From NCBI RefSeq assembly GCF_000091045.1, contig NC_006682.1, positions 710,001 to 742,500 of the forward strand: 32,500 nt of DNA, written 5' to 3'. The first letter of the stretch is position 1. Each line of letters begins with the position of its first letter. The DNA comes from Cryptococcus deneoformans JEC21 (lineage: Eukaryota > Basidiomycota > Tremellomycetes > Tremellales > Cryptococcaceae). Made by a program: the position numbers and the translations under genes. Below are positions 9,835 through 21,149 of the stretch, piece after piece. The notes under the pieces were generated by a model. It did no database searches. It was not told where the DNA came from and saw only the letters and a program-made list of their open reading frames with translations.

Positions 9835-11120
9835 GTTGATAATGATGGCAATCCTTGGTTGAGTGAAGGCGAGTGGATCGATCGTGAACAAATGATGTAG
9901 TTAGGCTGCCAGACCGGATTATATATATATGTTGCTCCATTTGCATCTCCGCATGGCGGCATCGCTGCAAGGCCGAGCTCATACGTCATTTACCTAAGCC
10001 TTCATCATACGGGTCATTCTTGATACTCGAGTACGCGTCAGAGTGAAGACGAGAGAGCTAGAGAGATCATTGCTGCAGGTTCAAAGATAAATGCATATCC
10101 ATGGTGGGTTTACTTGTCTACAAAGATGAATCAGCTCAGCTTCGTGACTCTCCGCAAGGCCGGATTAAAATGGTCGACTTACTATAATTGCTACTTTTTA
10201 ACTATTCACCGACAGCCGATGATTACTGAAACAGTGGGTTCCATCATTACTGCAGGTTGGATAGCGTAGTAGGATAATTACTCTCTTGTACTTCTTCTGA
10301 TCATTATCAAGGCTGTTTCATGCTTTTCGAGATGAGGCATACACTCTGCAATTCAAAGTTGTCAACGACAGCCGAAGTTCGTTGTTATGTCCGACCTTCG
10401 ATCGCCTGTCGCCGATTATCCACGTTTGTTCATTATATTACGTAATCTGTTAGATTTCTTCTTTTTTCCATTTCAGGCCTCTTGATCCGTCGGAAAATAC
10501 TGCCGTGACTGTGTTTGAGACCGGTGCCTGGTACCTGTTTGACGCCCCAGCCCAGCCTGTTCTTTCTTTTCCCACCGTAGCGCTAACACCATACACATCT
10601 ACTGTCAGTGTCTTTCCTATGCCCCCACGTTTTTCCCCCTCGACACGGAGCGAATCGTTATAAAAGAGTCATTAGCTTAGCATGAAGACCATCTCGAAAT
10701 CCGCATTATTTATCCCTACTCGACCTCGACCAGCCGAAGCATATGCCGCGTGTCAGTCCGTCACCTTCACCATTCCTTATTCGGCTCCCGGCTTCTGTTA
10801 ACGACCCTCAAAACTCCTCAGACACGGTGCAAGGTGTCGCTGGATCACTGGACGGAACTTCACTATACGTATCAACAGTTTACACTTTGAGGCACCACAG
10901 CTTTTTGCCCTTTTCATTCGCGTTCCAGTGAGACAGCGCCAGTCAAACGCCCGACCAGAAACTATTCTCCATTTCGGCTTAACCCTTCTCCAAGTTTACG
11001 GCTTCGCGTCTTGCTGATGTTCATAACTGCGCTTTAGCCATGATTTTAATTTTATTCTTCGTCTTTAAAATTTGCAACTCGGCATACCTTTTGTAACCCC
11101 CACTTGGTGATGCGCTTGCA
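9835..11120. other. Long divergent intergenic region
   Basis: About 1.3 kb between two divergent start codons. Near the transferase end an alternating AT run (about 9919-9930) reads as TATATATATAA on minus, about 85-95 bases before the ATG at 9834, and is a likely TATA element. The rest contains only short, non-protein-like frames. I see no tRNA or repeat array. Confidence 0.45.
9919..9930 (-). promoter_or_regulatory. TATA-like element of the glutathione transferase
   Basis: The alternating T/A tract reads on the minus strand as an extended TATA box, roughly 85-95 bases upstream of the chosen start codon. Confidence 0.4.
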
Positions 11121-12518
11121 ATGTCAAACTCGACGGAGGTGATTGCCAGCCACAACCCGTACCCAGTGACACCTACTGGGTATCTCATGGGCTCTTATTT
11201 TTGTGTACGTCCTTGCTATTTCCAACCTCTTAAGTTAAGGAGTGTTAAACGAAACCACAGCTGGCACTTTACGGTGTTCATTGTTCGCAAGTCTATAGGT
11301 ACTTTAGTCGACATTCCGATCACTGGCGAACACAGTTACTCGTCATTTGGATATGGGTCCTCAGTAGTGTGCAGGTTGTTCTGGTACTTGTCTCGAGCTG
11401 GAAATATTTTGTGGATGGGTTAACGAACACAAAGATCTGGGGAGAGTTTTGGTGGCCGTTGAGTATACAGGATGCACTGGTAAGTTCCGTTCTTTTTTCT
11501 TTGGGATTTCAAATGGTGCTCATATCGATCAAGATTCCCACTATGGCATATACTGTGCAGCTATACTTTGGACGACGAGCATGGCAGTTGATGGGGAAGA
11601 AGATGTGGTTGATCTGCACGCTGTACGGATTTTCGACTCTCACTTTATTCTGTGGCTGGGCGTGAGTCGTTTCAAAGTCTCATGGATGGTCGATTACTGA
11701 CGCTGTACAGCCTAGCAATCACTGGACGACTCTGGGCAGACAATCCATACAGTACCAACGAAGAATTCCGCTCTCGTGTGATTGGCGTTCCAAGCCAGGT
11801 CGTCGCTATCCTCTGGATGGGCCTCTCCGCCGCTATTGACGGTTGTATAACATGTATGCTCCTCTACCGCTTCTCCCGCGCTCGACATAGCATCTCCCAA
11901 TCTACACGTACCCTCGTTCGTCGCATGATGACTCTCACCCTCTCAACCGTCCTCCTCACCCACATCGTAGGCGGGGTCATGTGTATTATTTTCATCGCAT
12001 CCCCCTCTTCCCATCGAACGAAATCCAACTTTTTGTGGGTCCTGCTGGAGCTTATCACGGAGCTATACGCGTTATCGGCTGTGTTTACCATTAATTCTCG
12101 TGTACCACGTTCTTCACCTTCGTCGTTGTATGAGAATGGAAAAGAGGAAGACGGAAAATTTAGAGGAGGAGCAGAGTTCCCCATGACTCAGACGGCGTTG
12201 GATAGGCAGGTCGAGGGCTACCAGGGTTCGACACCGTTTGGTGTGAGGGTGACGTTCTCTTCTCGTTGTCAAAGGAATAAAAATGGGAAAAAGTCTGGAG
12301 CGGATGGGGCTCTAGTGACGCATGAGGACGCGGTACCGGCTTTGTCGGCTGAAGGTACAAGGATACCTGATACGCCCACCGCAGAGTTGACTGGGTATAT
12401 GTTTTCTCAGGGAATACAGCCTTCGTATGGTGTAGAAACGAATGGAGGGGAAGGAGAGGAGGATCTGGCTGACTCCGTTGTTAGTGAAGAGGCTGGGCAA
12501 AAGCGGAGTTGGGCTTGA
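11121..12518 (+). CDS. Basidiomycete multi-span membrane protein (DUF6534-like)
   Basis: Four exons (11121-11204, 11261-11479, 11534-11661, 11711-12518) give 412 residues. About seven hydrophobic segments can be seen: YLMGSYFCLALYGVHC, then LLVIWIWVLSSVQVVLVLV, TVQLYFGRR after a short loop, LICTLYGFSTLTLFCGWALAITG, VVAILWMGLSAAIDGCITCMLL, MTLTLSTVLLTHIVGGVMCIIF, and FLWVLLELITELYALSAVFTINSR. The order and the terminal T-I-N-S-R motif resemble the DUF6534 family, which is expanded in mushrooms and has no established function. The C-terminal 130 or so residues are hydrophilic and low-complexity, probably a cytosolic tail. The start is the ATG just before the first hydrophobic stretch. Family assignment comes from pattern memory, not a search. 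Confidence 0.75.
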
Positions 12519-13655
12519 GAGGGGACGAGTTGTACCATATCTTTTATTTTTGGGCAATTTGGGACTTATTCTGGGATGTATATTCGTTACTTACATGTAC
12601 TCATAGTATTTGGAATCCGCAAATTATACAACATGTTGAAAGGAAAAGTGGGTCATACACCGTGCTGATTGGCGGATGATTTGACGCACGGAACTGAAAC
12701 GAAGTACTTTCGCTCGCGCCATTGGTCGCCTCACCGGGCGGCATTCCGCATGTAATCCGTACTCTGGTAAAACACTTTGGCAAAGCTCATTGATAGATAG
12801 TACAATTGTCAGCCTATAGTGGGAGTCATGCTATAACCCTAAGTGGTAACCTTTCACGCCCGTAATTACCGGCCAAGCGATCATGATCATGATCACCTTC
12901 ACCGACTACTCGTCGTTGTCTTATCTATCGGTGATCGCCGTCTGAAGCTCTCGCTCGCGAATCGGCTCTCGGCGAACAAATTAAACATCATTTCCTCATC
13001 AATGGAACGAAAACAGAAAGGAACTCTGGCTGTGTTGGCTACGTCTCCCTCTCGCATGGTGCACCATCACTCTTCGCCGTCCGATCAACCATCACTTGAT
13101 GCCTGATGCTCCAGAATGGGAATAAGTACTGAGTGTACTGGTCAATGAAGGCTTCAAGGGAGAACAATAAGGCCGGCTCTTCGGCACAGGAACAGAGTTT
13201 GACGAGCTCCTGATGGTTTTTCTGGGGTGATTTTTTGATGAAGTTGATCATCAAGTGAAGGGAGGGATGAAGTCAAGATATGTAAAGCTGGCGAGATGGT
13301 GTTGTGGCTCTCCTCTCCCATCTTTCGACGGATTGTTGAATGCTTAGCTACCTCTTGACTTTATCACTTCATTCTATTAGTAGACCCTCTCCTGCTCAGC
13401 ACGACAACACCGATAACCCCTTTGATAACCAGGGTAAGACCTCTTCAATAGCTCTTTATGTTGCTGTGTGCGTGTACGGTGCTGATGTGGAAATAGCTAT
13501 TTCAAACTCTCGAGACTATCCCCTCACCCAAGCTCTCTTCCAGGCTATTTATTCCAAAGGCTACTTGGCTGCTCTTCATTCTCGACCAGCTCCATCAAAC
13601 CACTTCTCCACTTTCTTCACTACTTTTATTCAAATTCATATACGACCATCCCATC
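12519..13655. other. Intergenic region with possible 5' leader intron
   Basis: About 1.1 kb with no convincing gene. A (ATGATC) repeat lies near 12,882-12,894. The last 250 bases are pyrimidine-rich and probably contain the promoter and leader of the next gene. A candidate leader intron runs 13,434-13,496 (GTAAGA ... GCTGATG ... AATAG). Confidence 0.4.
13434..13496 (+). other. Candidate intron in the 5' untranslated leader
   Basis: The 63-nt segment starts with GTAAGA, has a GCTGATG branch-like element 10-16 bases before the end and finishes AATAG. Its size matches the coding introns here. It would lie about 160 bases before the ATG at 13,656. Joining its flanks does not extend the coding frame. 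Confidence 0.3.
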
Positions 13656-15242
13656 ATGTCTGCCTCAATTCTCGCCCTCGGCGGCGGTGCCGTTGCCCGT
13701 CCCAATGCCTTTCGCCGTCTTACCACGACCACGACCTCTCGTCTCTCGAGAGGTTTTGCCGGTACCGCCTCTACTTCTAGTCTCTCTAGTATTCCTTCCA
13801 TGTTCAATGCTTCCAAGTCTGGATCTCAACTCGGAGAAGTGGGCAAGCTTGCAGAACTTGCAGAGATGATCGGTTCCCTCAAGACTGGACAAGAAGAGTT
13901 GATAATTGCCATGAAGAATTTGAGTACGGAGATTGAGGCTCAAAAGAAAGAGATGAGGGAGAAGAGGGTTTATGTACTTGACACCGCCAAGGAAGAAGGT
14001 GAATTTGGAATGGTCGATAATGCGGGTGCAGCCAAGGTGACAACGCTTGAAGATGACGTGAGCGCTTTATCATTTCTCCTCATGCCACCACCACCAACTG
14101 ACCGACAAAAATGTAGCAATTCCACTTCCTGGACCGAGTCTTTCATGAACCTGTTCAAATGGTTGAAAAGATTGGTGGTATAAAGACAGTCAATGAGCCC
14201 GCCTTTGTTATCCTTGCCCCTACCCGCGAACAGCTTCAAGAGAGCTTGGAACTTGCCCAAGGCGGTATCCTCCAGACTCCTGCTATCATTCGCATGTGCG
14301 AAACTCACCTTTCTTCGTCTCTTCCTGTAAGACCTTTGTCCCCTTCGCCTTGTCCATCCGCGAGCTTATTGCTGACGAAAATGACACAGGAGTTGCTCGA
14401 CGCCGGTGAGACATTCAAAGCCCAAATTCGGCTCATTGCCGGAGAGATTGCCAACGTTGCTGTCGATGGACAAGTGTTTAGTGCTGAAAATGATGATGGC
14501 ACGCGAGTTAGTTTCTTGACGGAGTATAATGGTTCCATGACCGATCCTCGTTTCGATGATTATTTTGCAATGAAGGAGGGAGAGGCGGAAAAGTATGCCG
14601 GTGAGTCTAGGATTATTTCTTGATAACTTGAATCTCTGTCTTGTGTGTGCTAATTCATGATACAGAGCTTTACGCACAGTATCGCGAAGAGAATTTCCAC
14701 CCTGTCGACCTTGGGGAAGAACCTGCCGTGTCCACCCACTCACTCGACGACCCCAACCAACCCGACTGGCTTCAATCTCACTTTGATAAGAATCCTAGCA
14801 TTTACTCTGCGCCTGCTGAAAAGATTGATCATAACGAGATTTTGGAGGTTGTCAACTTGCCCAGCTATAACGTCAGGTTCTACTTTCATAGTCCTGTCGA
14901 GGGTTCTTGTACGATTGAAGGGTGGCAGAATTGGACTATGAGGATGCAGGTGGATGAAGACGAAGCTGCCGAGTAAGTTTTACGTATCCATTTTCTATCG
15001 ACGGAAAATTGAAGTTGAGCTGATACTTTTGACATAGCACTGAAATCTTTGGCGACGACGTGATGACTTTCAACTGCCCTGTCTACTGGCAAGCCGATTT
15101 GCCCTTCAAGTTGGATCTAAGCGGCACTGTACTCGACATTGAGACTGATGGGGATGGGCCTTATTTCACGTTGGCAAGCCAGGAAACTGCTGCTGAGGAT
15201 TGCCAGCCGCAGAATGTTATCTGGAGCGCCGAGTTGCCATAG
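13656..15242 (+). CDS. Unknown protein, probably mitochondrial
   Basis: Five exons (13656-14057, 14117-14326, 14390-14600, 14666-14972, 15038-15242) give 444 residues. The N-terminus (about 1-40) is rich in Arg, Ser, Thr and Ala with no acidic residues and includes FRRLTTTTTSRLSRGF, a classic matrix-targeting pattern. A short coiled coil follows (about 60-110: LAEMIGSLKTGQEELIIAMKN). The remainder is acidic and looks globular, with motifs such as FHFLDRVFHEPVQMVEKIGG, PAFVILAPTREQLQESLELA and a C-terminal PVYWQADLPFKLDLSG. I do not recognise the family and propose no function. Phases agree across all four introns, which supports the model strongly. PDI follows 281 bases downstream on the same strand. 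Confidence 0.82.
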
Positions 15243-15423
15243 ATGGATAATGATATATGCTTGTGTTGTTGGAAAGTTTCTTGAACATGAATGCCAGTCT
15301 GAATGACTGACAGTTCCTTGTTCGAACCAAGAATCGTTCCAGCACAAAGATACTCCTAGACAATCATTGTTGAAATCTAAGCATAAAGTGACTGAAAATA
15401 GCGAGTTATCCTGGTTACGCGTC

Positions 15424-15438
15424 GACGTGGAAGCCAAT
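15424..15438 (+). promoter_or_regulatory. UPRE/ERSE-like element in the PDI promoter
   Basis: GACGTGG (15424-15430) is followed by CCAAT at 15434-15438, about 86-100 bases before the PDI start. GACGTGG matches the core of the metazoan XBP1-type unfolded-protein-response element, and a nearby CCAAT box would suit a stress-induced chaperone gene. Whether the fungal factor uses this sequence is inference. Confidence 0.3.
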
Positions 15439-15523
15439 CGCAGCGCGACTACTCTACGCCGCTGAGTCATCCCATCTCTTTCCCTGTTCCATTTTCTTTC
15501 TTTCATCTTTTCCAAAAAACACC

Positions 15524-17477
15524 ATGAAGTTCTCTTCAAAGCTCTCCCTCGCCCTCGTGGCCGCCCTCCCCAACCTCGCCTCCGTCTTGGCCAGCGACGT
15601 CCTCGATTTGACCGAGTCTACCTTCCAGAAGGAGATTGCCGGTGAAGACTTGGCTTTGGTTGAGTGAGTTTTCGTCTGTATGCTGTGATGTTGGGCGGCA
15701 AAGGTGTTGGAGGGTATGAAAGAGTGTGGAAATGGTCAAAATTGATGCTGACGCTTTTATCACAGGTTCTTTGCTCCTTGTACGTATCCTTGGACGACCG
15801 CCTACGGGTCGCGATCTGTCTTCAGAGTATCATGCTGACTTTAGTGTTCGCCCAGGGTGCGGTCACTGTAAGAAGTAGGTCATTAGCATTAGCACCTGCT
15901 CTTGCAGTTAGTTAACATTTCGTAGCCTTGCACCCCACTACGAGGAAGCCGCTACCGAGCTCAAAGAGAAGAATATCAAGCTTGCCAAGGTACATCTCGT
16001 CACTCCTTTATCCTGGAATTTTGCGTTAATACGACGAGATAGGTCGACTGTACCGTTGAGCAAGGTCTTTGCGGCGAGTTTGGTGTGAATGGATACCCAA
16101 CGTTGAAGGTGTTTAGGAACGGTTCCCCTACCGACTATGCTGGTACCAGGAAAGCCGACGGTATCATTAGCTACATGACTAAGTGAGTCGGCGTCATCAC
16201 TAATTGTTACATGCTAACTCGTCAACTTTAGGCAGAGCCTCCCCGCCATTAGCGATGTAACCCCTGAGTCTCATGACACGTTTATCAAGTCTGACAATGT
16301 GTAAGCTTTACCTTTCTCGTAAAGATTCATCGCTGACATCCTTTAGTGTCCTCGTTGCCTACGGTGACGATGCCCATCCTGTCCCTGAAGCCTTCAAGCA
16401 GTACGCCAAGGGCGCCCGAGACTCATACCTCTTCGGCCAATACCTTTCCAACGACCTTCCTTCTATCCCCGAGAACCCCTCTCTTCCCGCTATTGTCCTC
16501 TATAAGGACTTTGACGAAGGTTATGCAGTCTTCCCGTCTGGCGAGATCGCCCATGCCGATGTTGACGAGCTCAGCGAGTTTGTCAAGCAAAACTCCATCC
16601 CTCTCTTTGACGAAATCTCTCCCGAAAACTTTGGCTCTTATGCCGAACAGGGTATCCCCATCGCATACCTCTTTGTCGACCCCAACGAGGCTTCTGCCCG
16701 TGAAAAGCTTGTCGAGGAACTCAAGCCCCTTGCCAAAGAGCTCAAGGGTATTGTCAACTTTGTTTACATTGACGCTATCAAGTTTATCGACCATGGCAAG
16801 TCTCTCAACCTCCCAGGTGACTCTTGGCCTGCCTTTGTGATTCAAGACCTTGCCGACCAGACCAAATTCCCTTTGACCAGCAAGGCCACCGCTGAAAATA
16901 TTAAGGACTTTGTCAAGAAGTACGTTGTCGGTGAGATTTCTCCTAGCATCAAGTCTGAGCCTATTCCGGCCACCCAAGGTCCTGTTTACAAGCTTGTTGC
17001 CGACGACTGGGACAACGTTTACGGCGATGAGTCCAAGGATGTTTTTGCCGAGTTTTACGCTCCTTGGTGCGGTCATTGCCGTAAGTTTTTCTTCCTTGAC
17101 CGCATTGGTCTTGTCTAATTGTTCTGCAGAACGTTTGGCTCCCATCTGGGACACTCTCGGTGAGAAGTACGCCGGTAACAACAACATCATCATGTAAGCC
17201 TTTCATCCTCCTGGCATACACTCTAACTAATTCTTTTTACAGTGCCCAAATGGACGCCACCGAGAATGACATTCCCCCTTCTGCCCCCTTCCGAGTCCAA
17301 GGCTTCCCGACCCTCAAATTCCGACCTGCCGGTTCTTCTGAATTCATTGATTACACTGGCGACAGGAGCCTCGACAGCCTTGTTGAGTTTGTAGAGACTA
17401 ACAGGAAGAGCGATGCTGATGTCGCCGAGGAGGAGTGGGAGGATGAGGACGAGACTCCTGAGCACGATGAGTTGTAG
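15524..17477 (+). CDS. PDI1: Protein disulfide isomerase, ER lumen
   Basis: Nine exons: 15524-15663, 15766-15779, 15856-15874, 15926-15989, 16043-16182, 16232-16300, 16347-17080, 17130-17193, 17243-17477, giving 492 residues, normal for PDI. A hydrophobic signal peptide covers about 1-24 (SLALVAALPNLASVLA). Domain order is a-b-b'-a': the first active site EFFAPWCGHCK (Cys 53 and 56), two redox-inactive domains, and a second FYAPWCGHCQ (Cys 390 and 393). Each catalytic domain has the cis-Pro motif (GYPTLKVF, GFPTLKFRP). An acidic tail ends in HDEL for ER retrieval. It forms and rearranges disulfides in secreted proteins, which may include the adjacent ferroxidase. Exons 2 and 3 are only 14 and 19 nt and encode the first active site. 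ATG context is ACC ATG A. Confidence 0.97.
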
Positions 17478-17709
17478 ATGGGCATTTGAGTGAATATGCA
17501 GTCTGAATTGAATTTAGCTTTCGAACTCAAGCAGGCCTTTCTTTTCTCTCCATGGGCGGGTGACATCTCATGTCAATTATCCTATGCTTCTTATAAGGCC
17601 ACAATGAAGCGAAATATCTCCAGTGGAATAACAGTATACAAGAGTAGCATTACTGATCATAATATAGTGCATAACCCTACGAAATCTAAAAACCAAAAGG
17701 AATGCTACA

Positions 17710-20327
17710 TTACACTTTGACCTCAGTCTTCAAGACCTTCTTCCAAATGGGCACCTTTGACTTCTTCCTCTCCACTTCCCTCTTTATCTCTTCCTCCAAC
17801 TCTTCCTCATCCAATTCTCCAGACGCATACCAGATAATTGTCGCTATACCCAATAGCGCTGTGATGATACATCCAGCAAGCGCGCCAATTGCCTTTGGTG
17901 TCCAGCCCATCTTGAGCGGCCAAGGACCCCATGGCTGGCCGGCGAAATCGGTAGTAGAGAATTTGCCAACGACATTACCCTCAGTACCCTTGTTCCACCA
18001 TCTGCATTGATCAGTGATCTGTTCAGGAACATCGGAGGCGAGGGCTTGGAATGCTTCGGGGGCTTCGACCATGATGGCTGCGAGGCCGGAGGAGAGATGC
18101 CAGTCGATCTGTTAAAAAATATTAACCGCGAGAAGCGTTGCATCTGTCAGCCCAAGAAAACTTGAAAAAGTTCAAAAGTGTGAAGGGAAGAAAGGAGAAG
18201 AGAAGACGTACATGACAGTGGAACATCCAAGTACCGGGGTTATCAGCTCTCCAACGGAGTACGACCTTGCCAGTAGGAGGAACGACAACTGTATCACGTC
18301 GAGCGGGGTTAGACTGGGACTCGTTAAGAGGAGGGTTGATGTCGGTGTCGTTGGAGGTGACGTCGAATGACTTGCTGGCGAGTTGGAACACGTGGCTGTT
18401 TCAATCCAATGACAACGTTAGCGTAGTGTTCGGCCAACGAGTTCAATGGGAAAGTGGGAACAAGGAAAAGAAAAGGGACGTACCCATGGAGATGGAAAGG
18501 GTGGAAACCTGCATCCCAATTGTATACTGTAAGTTGAACAATTGAGTTGTGTCGATATGCGAAGGCATTAGTCATTGCTCCGTAAACGGCGTCATTGAAT
18601 GAGTCGTTTCCCATAGTGAGGGCGGTGAGCATGGACGGCGTGGATGTGGGCATTTGGTAGGTGATGTTATTGAACGAGGCTCGGTTGGTTCCATCGTCGT
18701 ATGTCTGTTCAAGTTCAAAATGTGAGTCAGAACCAGGTTTGGTATGTTATGAAGAATGCTGGGGTAAAGAGGTACGAGGCACGTACGTCAAAGTAGGCGT
18801 GAAGGTCAATCTCAACATCCGGGTTGCGGAGGAAATCTTCCTGCTCCAGAGGCACCACCTTGGTATCATCGAAAGTTTCGATATCATATACGATGTAAGG
18901 GGTAGCAGGTGGAGCGGAAGAGTTGTAAACGATTTGGATGGTGTTGTTGAGAACAAGATCGTCGGGGACGGCGTCATACCTATTTAGGTGAAGAGAAGGG
19001 TAATGGTCAGCGCGGTGTGCTTTCAGAAAAGACGAGAGAGTGAGGAAACGAGGAGAAAGCGTACATATCGGTATCCTGAATGAACATGAAAGCATAGTTC
19101 CTGTCTGTTTGATTCAGGGCTCGAACCCAAACGGAGTACCTTTGCGCAACCGATATGGTGACAGCGTCGACAAGGTATGGTTCCACTTCGATACCGTCCA
19201 TTTCAATAATGTACATTTCATGACCTTCCAAAGCGGCCCAAAACACTGTACAACGTGAGACGGATATACTTAGCCAGCTTGAAACACGAATAAAAAGGGG
19301 GATAGGTTGTAAGGTACTTACTGGCAAGGGTACCCATGTTGATCATGCGGATTCGGTAGGACTTTCCAGGTTCGAAGTAAAGAGACAGACCATCGCTAAC
19401 ACCCTCACCAGCGCATATTTCCTCGTTAGTGCTCATATATGTTCCATTCTGATAAGCGGCATAAATAACAGCTGACTCTATTGCGGCAAAACAAAACAGA
19501 AGGGGATCATCAGTTATTAAAATCTTTAGGAAAGAAGGAAAAGAGGGAATAAAGGACGTACTGGGGACAGGTTCGGCACCTGTGGGGTTCTTCCACGTGA
19601 GGAAGTCACGTTGTTCGAGAACGGGATATTCTTCGTGGTACCTAACTCAAGGTAAGCCTTTACTTACCAAAATGAGTAAAAGGGGAAGACTTGCCAGTCA
19701 GCAGCAGCAACGATAAACTCCGCATCCCACGTAACATTATCCGTTCGACCAGTCCCGTTCTGGGGGAAAATCACAACAGGTGCTCGTAGACCATCAGTAT
19801 TTTGTCCATCAAGATGACCATGAATCCAATAAGTGCCGACTTGAGTGGTCGTATCGATAACATAGTCGAGTGTCTGGCCGTTAGGAATGGGACATTGGTT
19901 GACACCGACAGCACCGTCATACCAGTTGGAGTGGTTGAAGAACATGCCGTGAGAATGGAGGGATGTGCCGACGGTGTCATCGTCTAGGCTGTTGGTTGCG
20001 TGAACGATGATCACATCGCCTTGGGTGGCTGTCAAGACAGGGGGGCTGTGAAGAGTTAATTAAGCGGGACGTTGTCCGAGAAGAGAGGTCAGACTTACGG
20101 CCATGTTCCGTTGACACCAATCACGCGACGTTCTTGAAGCTGAAATTGAATGTTGGTCAGTTAAAAAAAAGAGCTTGCCAAACGAGTTGAAAGAACGAAG
20201 AACGACTTACGCCGTCTGGGTTGGCGGCGCTATAGGTGATGTTCCACCAGTGTTCGTGAGTAGCAGCATGAGCTGCCGTAGCTGCGAGTGCAAGAGCCGA
20301 AGCTAGGAGAGCTGTTGTCGAGTACAT
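17710..20327 (-). CDS. CFO1: Cell-surface multicopper ferroxidase (Fet3 family)
   Basis: Ten exons, in coding order: 20211-20327, 20099-20139, 19695-20045, 19562-19641, 19322-19477, 19065-19245, 18787-18979, 18484-18704, 18212-18395, 17710-18108, giving 640 residues. It oxidises Fe(II) to Fe(III) for the partner permease, using O2 and four coppers. A signal peptide covers about 1-22. Copper ligands are HSHG (83-86), WIHGH (126-130), HPFHLHGH (441-448) and HCHIDWHL (506-513). LEGHEM carries Glu 255, aligned with the iron-site Glu of Fet3. A C-terminal membrane span (about 581-602) and charged cytosolic tail distinguish it from secreted laccases. Several N-x-S/T sites fit a secreted glycoprotein. 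Intron 3 has a GCAAGT donor. Cryptococcus has two such genes (CFO1, CFO2); choosing CFO1 is inference from the divergent permease and neighbouring PDI. Confidence 0.93.
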
Positions 20328-21149
20328 CTTGTGTAGGCGACGGGCAGCGCAAGGGACGGACACTGAAAGGAGAAGAAACTGGCTCTGTCTGAAGATAAAT
20401 ACATTCTCTATCCAATTTTTGTGCCAAGAATGGAAAGATGCTCCTTTGGGCTGGAAGTGACAGGGGTCAGAAAATGCCTCATACACGGCCGAAAACAGAT
20501 AGAGCCAGGAGTTTGTGTCCAGGAAGGTACGCGGCGATAATGGATAAGATTGGTGGGGCGATAGATCCATAATAAGGGAACGGTAGGCGTGGGCCTGAGC
20601 AGGTGAGTAAGGCGAGATCCGCGGCAGCCTGCTGCAGATGCGCCTGAAGCGGAGAAAACCGGTGCATTTAGAAGCGTGCCTAGCCCAGTTATCAGATACC
20701 CCCCCGCTGCACAGGCCCAAATCAATTCTTGGCAAGTCTTTTTTAAACTCGTGCCTTTGATCGAAACAAGCACGACTCACGCTTCGGTGCCTTTCGAGAC
20801 TCGCTTCAAGGTTCTGAGATCTATTTTGAAAGTCCATCGTCTTATCCCCAGCAGGTCGTCTTATCCCCAGCAGGGCAATCCAGACGCACTAATCGCTCAC
20901 GCCGCAATCTATCGATATCTTCCCGGCCGAAGATGCCCATAGTCCAGGTTCTTTCCCAGTGTTCCCTCGCGAACAGCCCCGATATACTGTATTATCTACT
21001 TTAGCTTCGCTCGGCATCTCCTGCCTTTCAACTCATTGGAAAAAAAGTCCAAGTACTTCAAGTCGACTGTCGACTTTGCTTTTATTCTTTCCCACTTCCA
21101 TCGAAGAGCTGTTCTGTAACGTCCCTGACCCAAGACAGACTCTGCCACC
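20328..21149. promoter_or_regulatory. Bidirectional promoter of the iron-uptake pair
   Basis: The 822 bases between the ferroxidase and permease starts are their shared control region. It contains GATAAG at 20543-20548, TTATC at 20689-20693, and a perfect 19-bp tandem repeat at 20837-20874 with CTTATC in each copy. In Cryptococcus the GATA-type factor Cir1 and the CCAAT-associated factor HapX control iron uptake, so these are candidate Cir1 sites (inference). The ferroxidase frame stays open upstream of its ATG to 20,837, but the signal peptide marks the true start at 20,327. Confidence 0.6.
20837..20874. repeat. Perfect 19-bp tandem duplication with GATA sites
   Basis: Two identical, directly adjacent 19-bp units (20837-20855 and 20856-20874). 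Each contains CTTATC, the complement of GATAAG. The repeat lies about 275 bases upstream of the permease ATG and about 510 bases from the ferroxidase ATG. Spacing of 19 bp puts the two sites nearly two helical turns apart, on the same face of the DNA. Confidence 0.75.

Noticed and set aside
10743..10931. 62-codon frame upstream of the DUF6534-like gene
   Set aside because: It is short, low-complexity and has no splice path that joins it in frame to the membrane protein.
12843..13106. 87-codon plus-strand frame
   Set aside because: His/Ser-rich composition with no recognisable motif and no neighbouring exons in phase; treated as chance.
13340..13780. 146-codon plus-strand frame
   Set aside because: It overlaps the start of the mitochondrial-like gene in another frame, and its composition is that of a pyrimidine-rich leader. 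A candidate leader intron lies inside it.
16423..17193. 256-codon open frame on the minus strand
   Set aside because: It lies antisense to the large PDI exon, whose translation is an unmistakable thioredoxin-fold protein. The antisense frame has no motif of its own and reflects codon bias.
20157..20837. Minus-strand frame extending the ferroxidase 170 residues upstream
   Set aside because: The extension has no domain and would bury the clear signal peptide that begins at 20,327. It overlaps the promoter with GATA sites, so the inner ATG was chosen.
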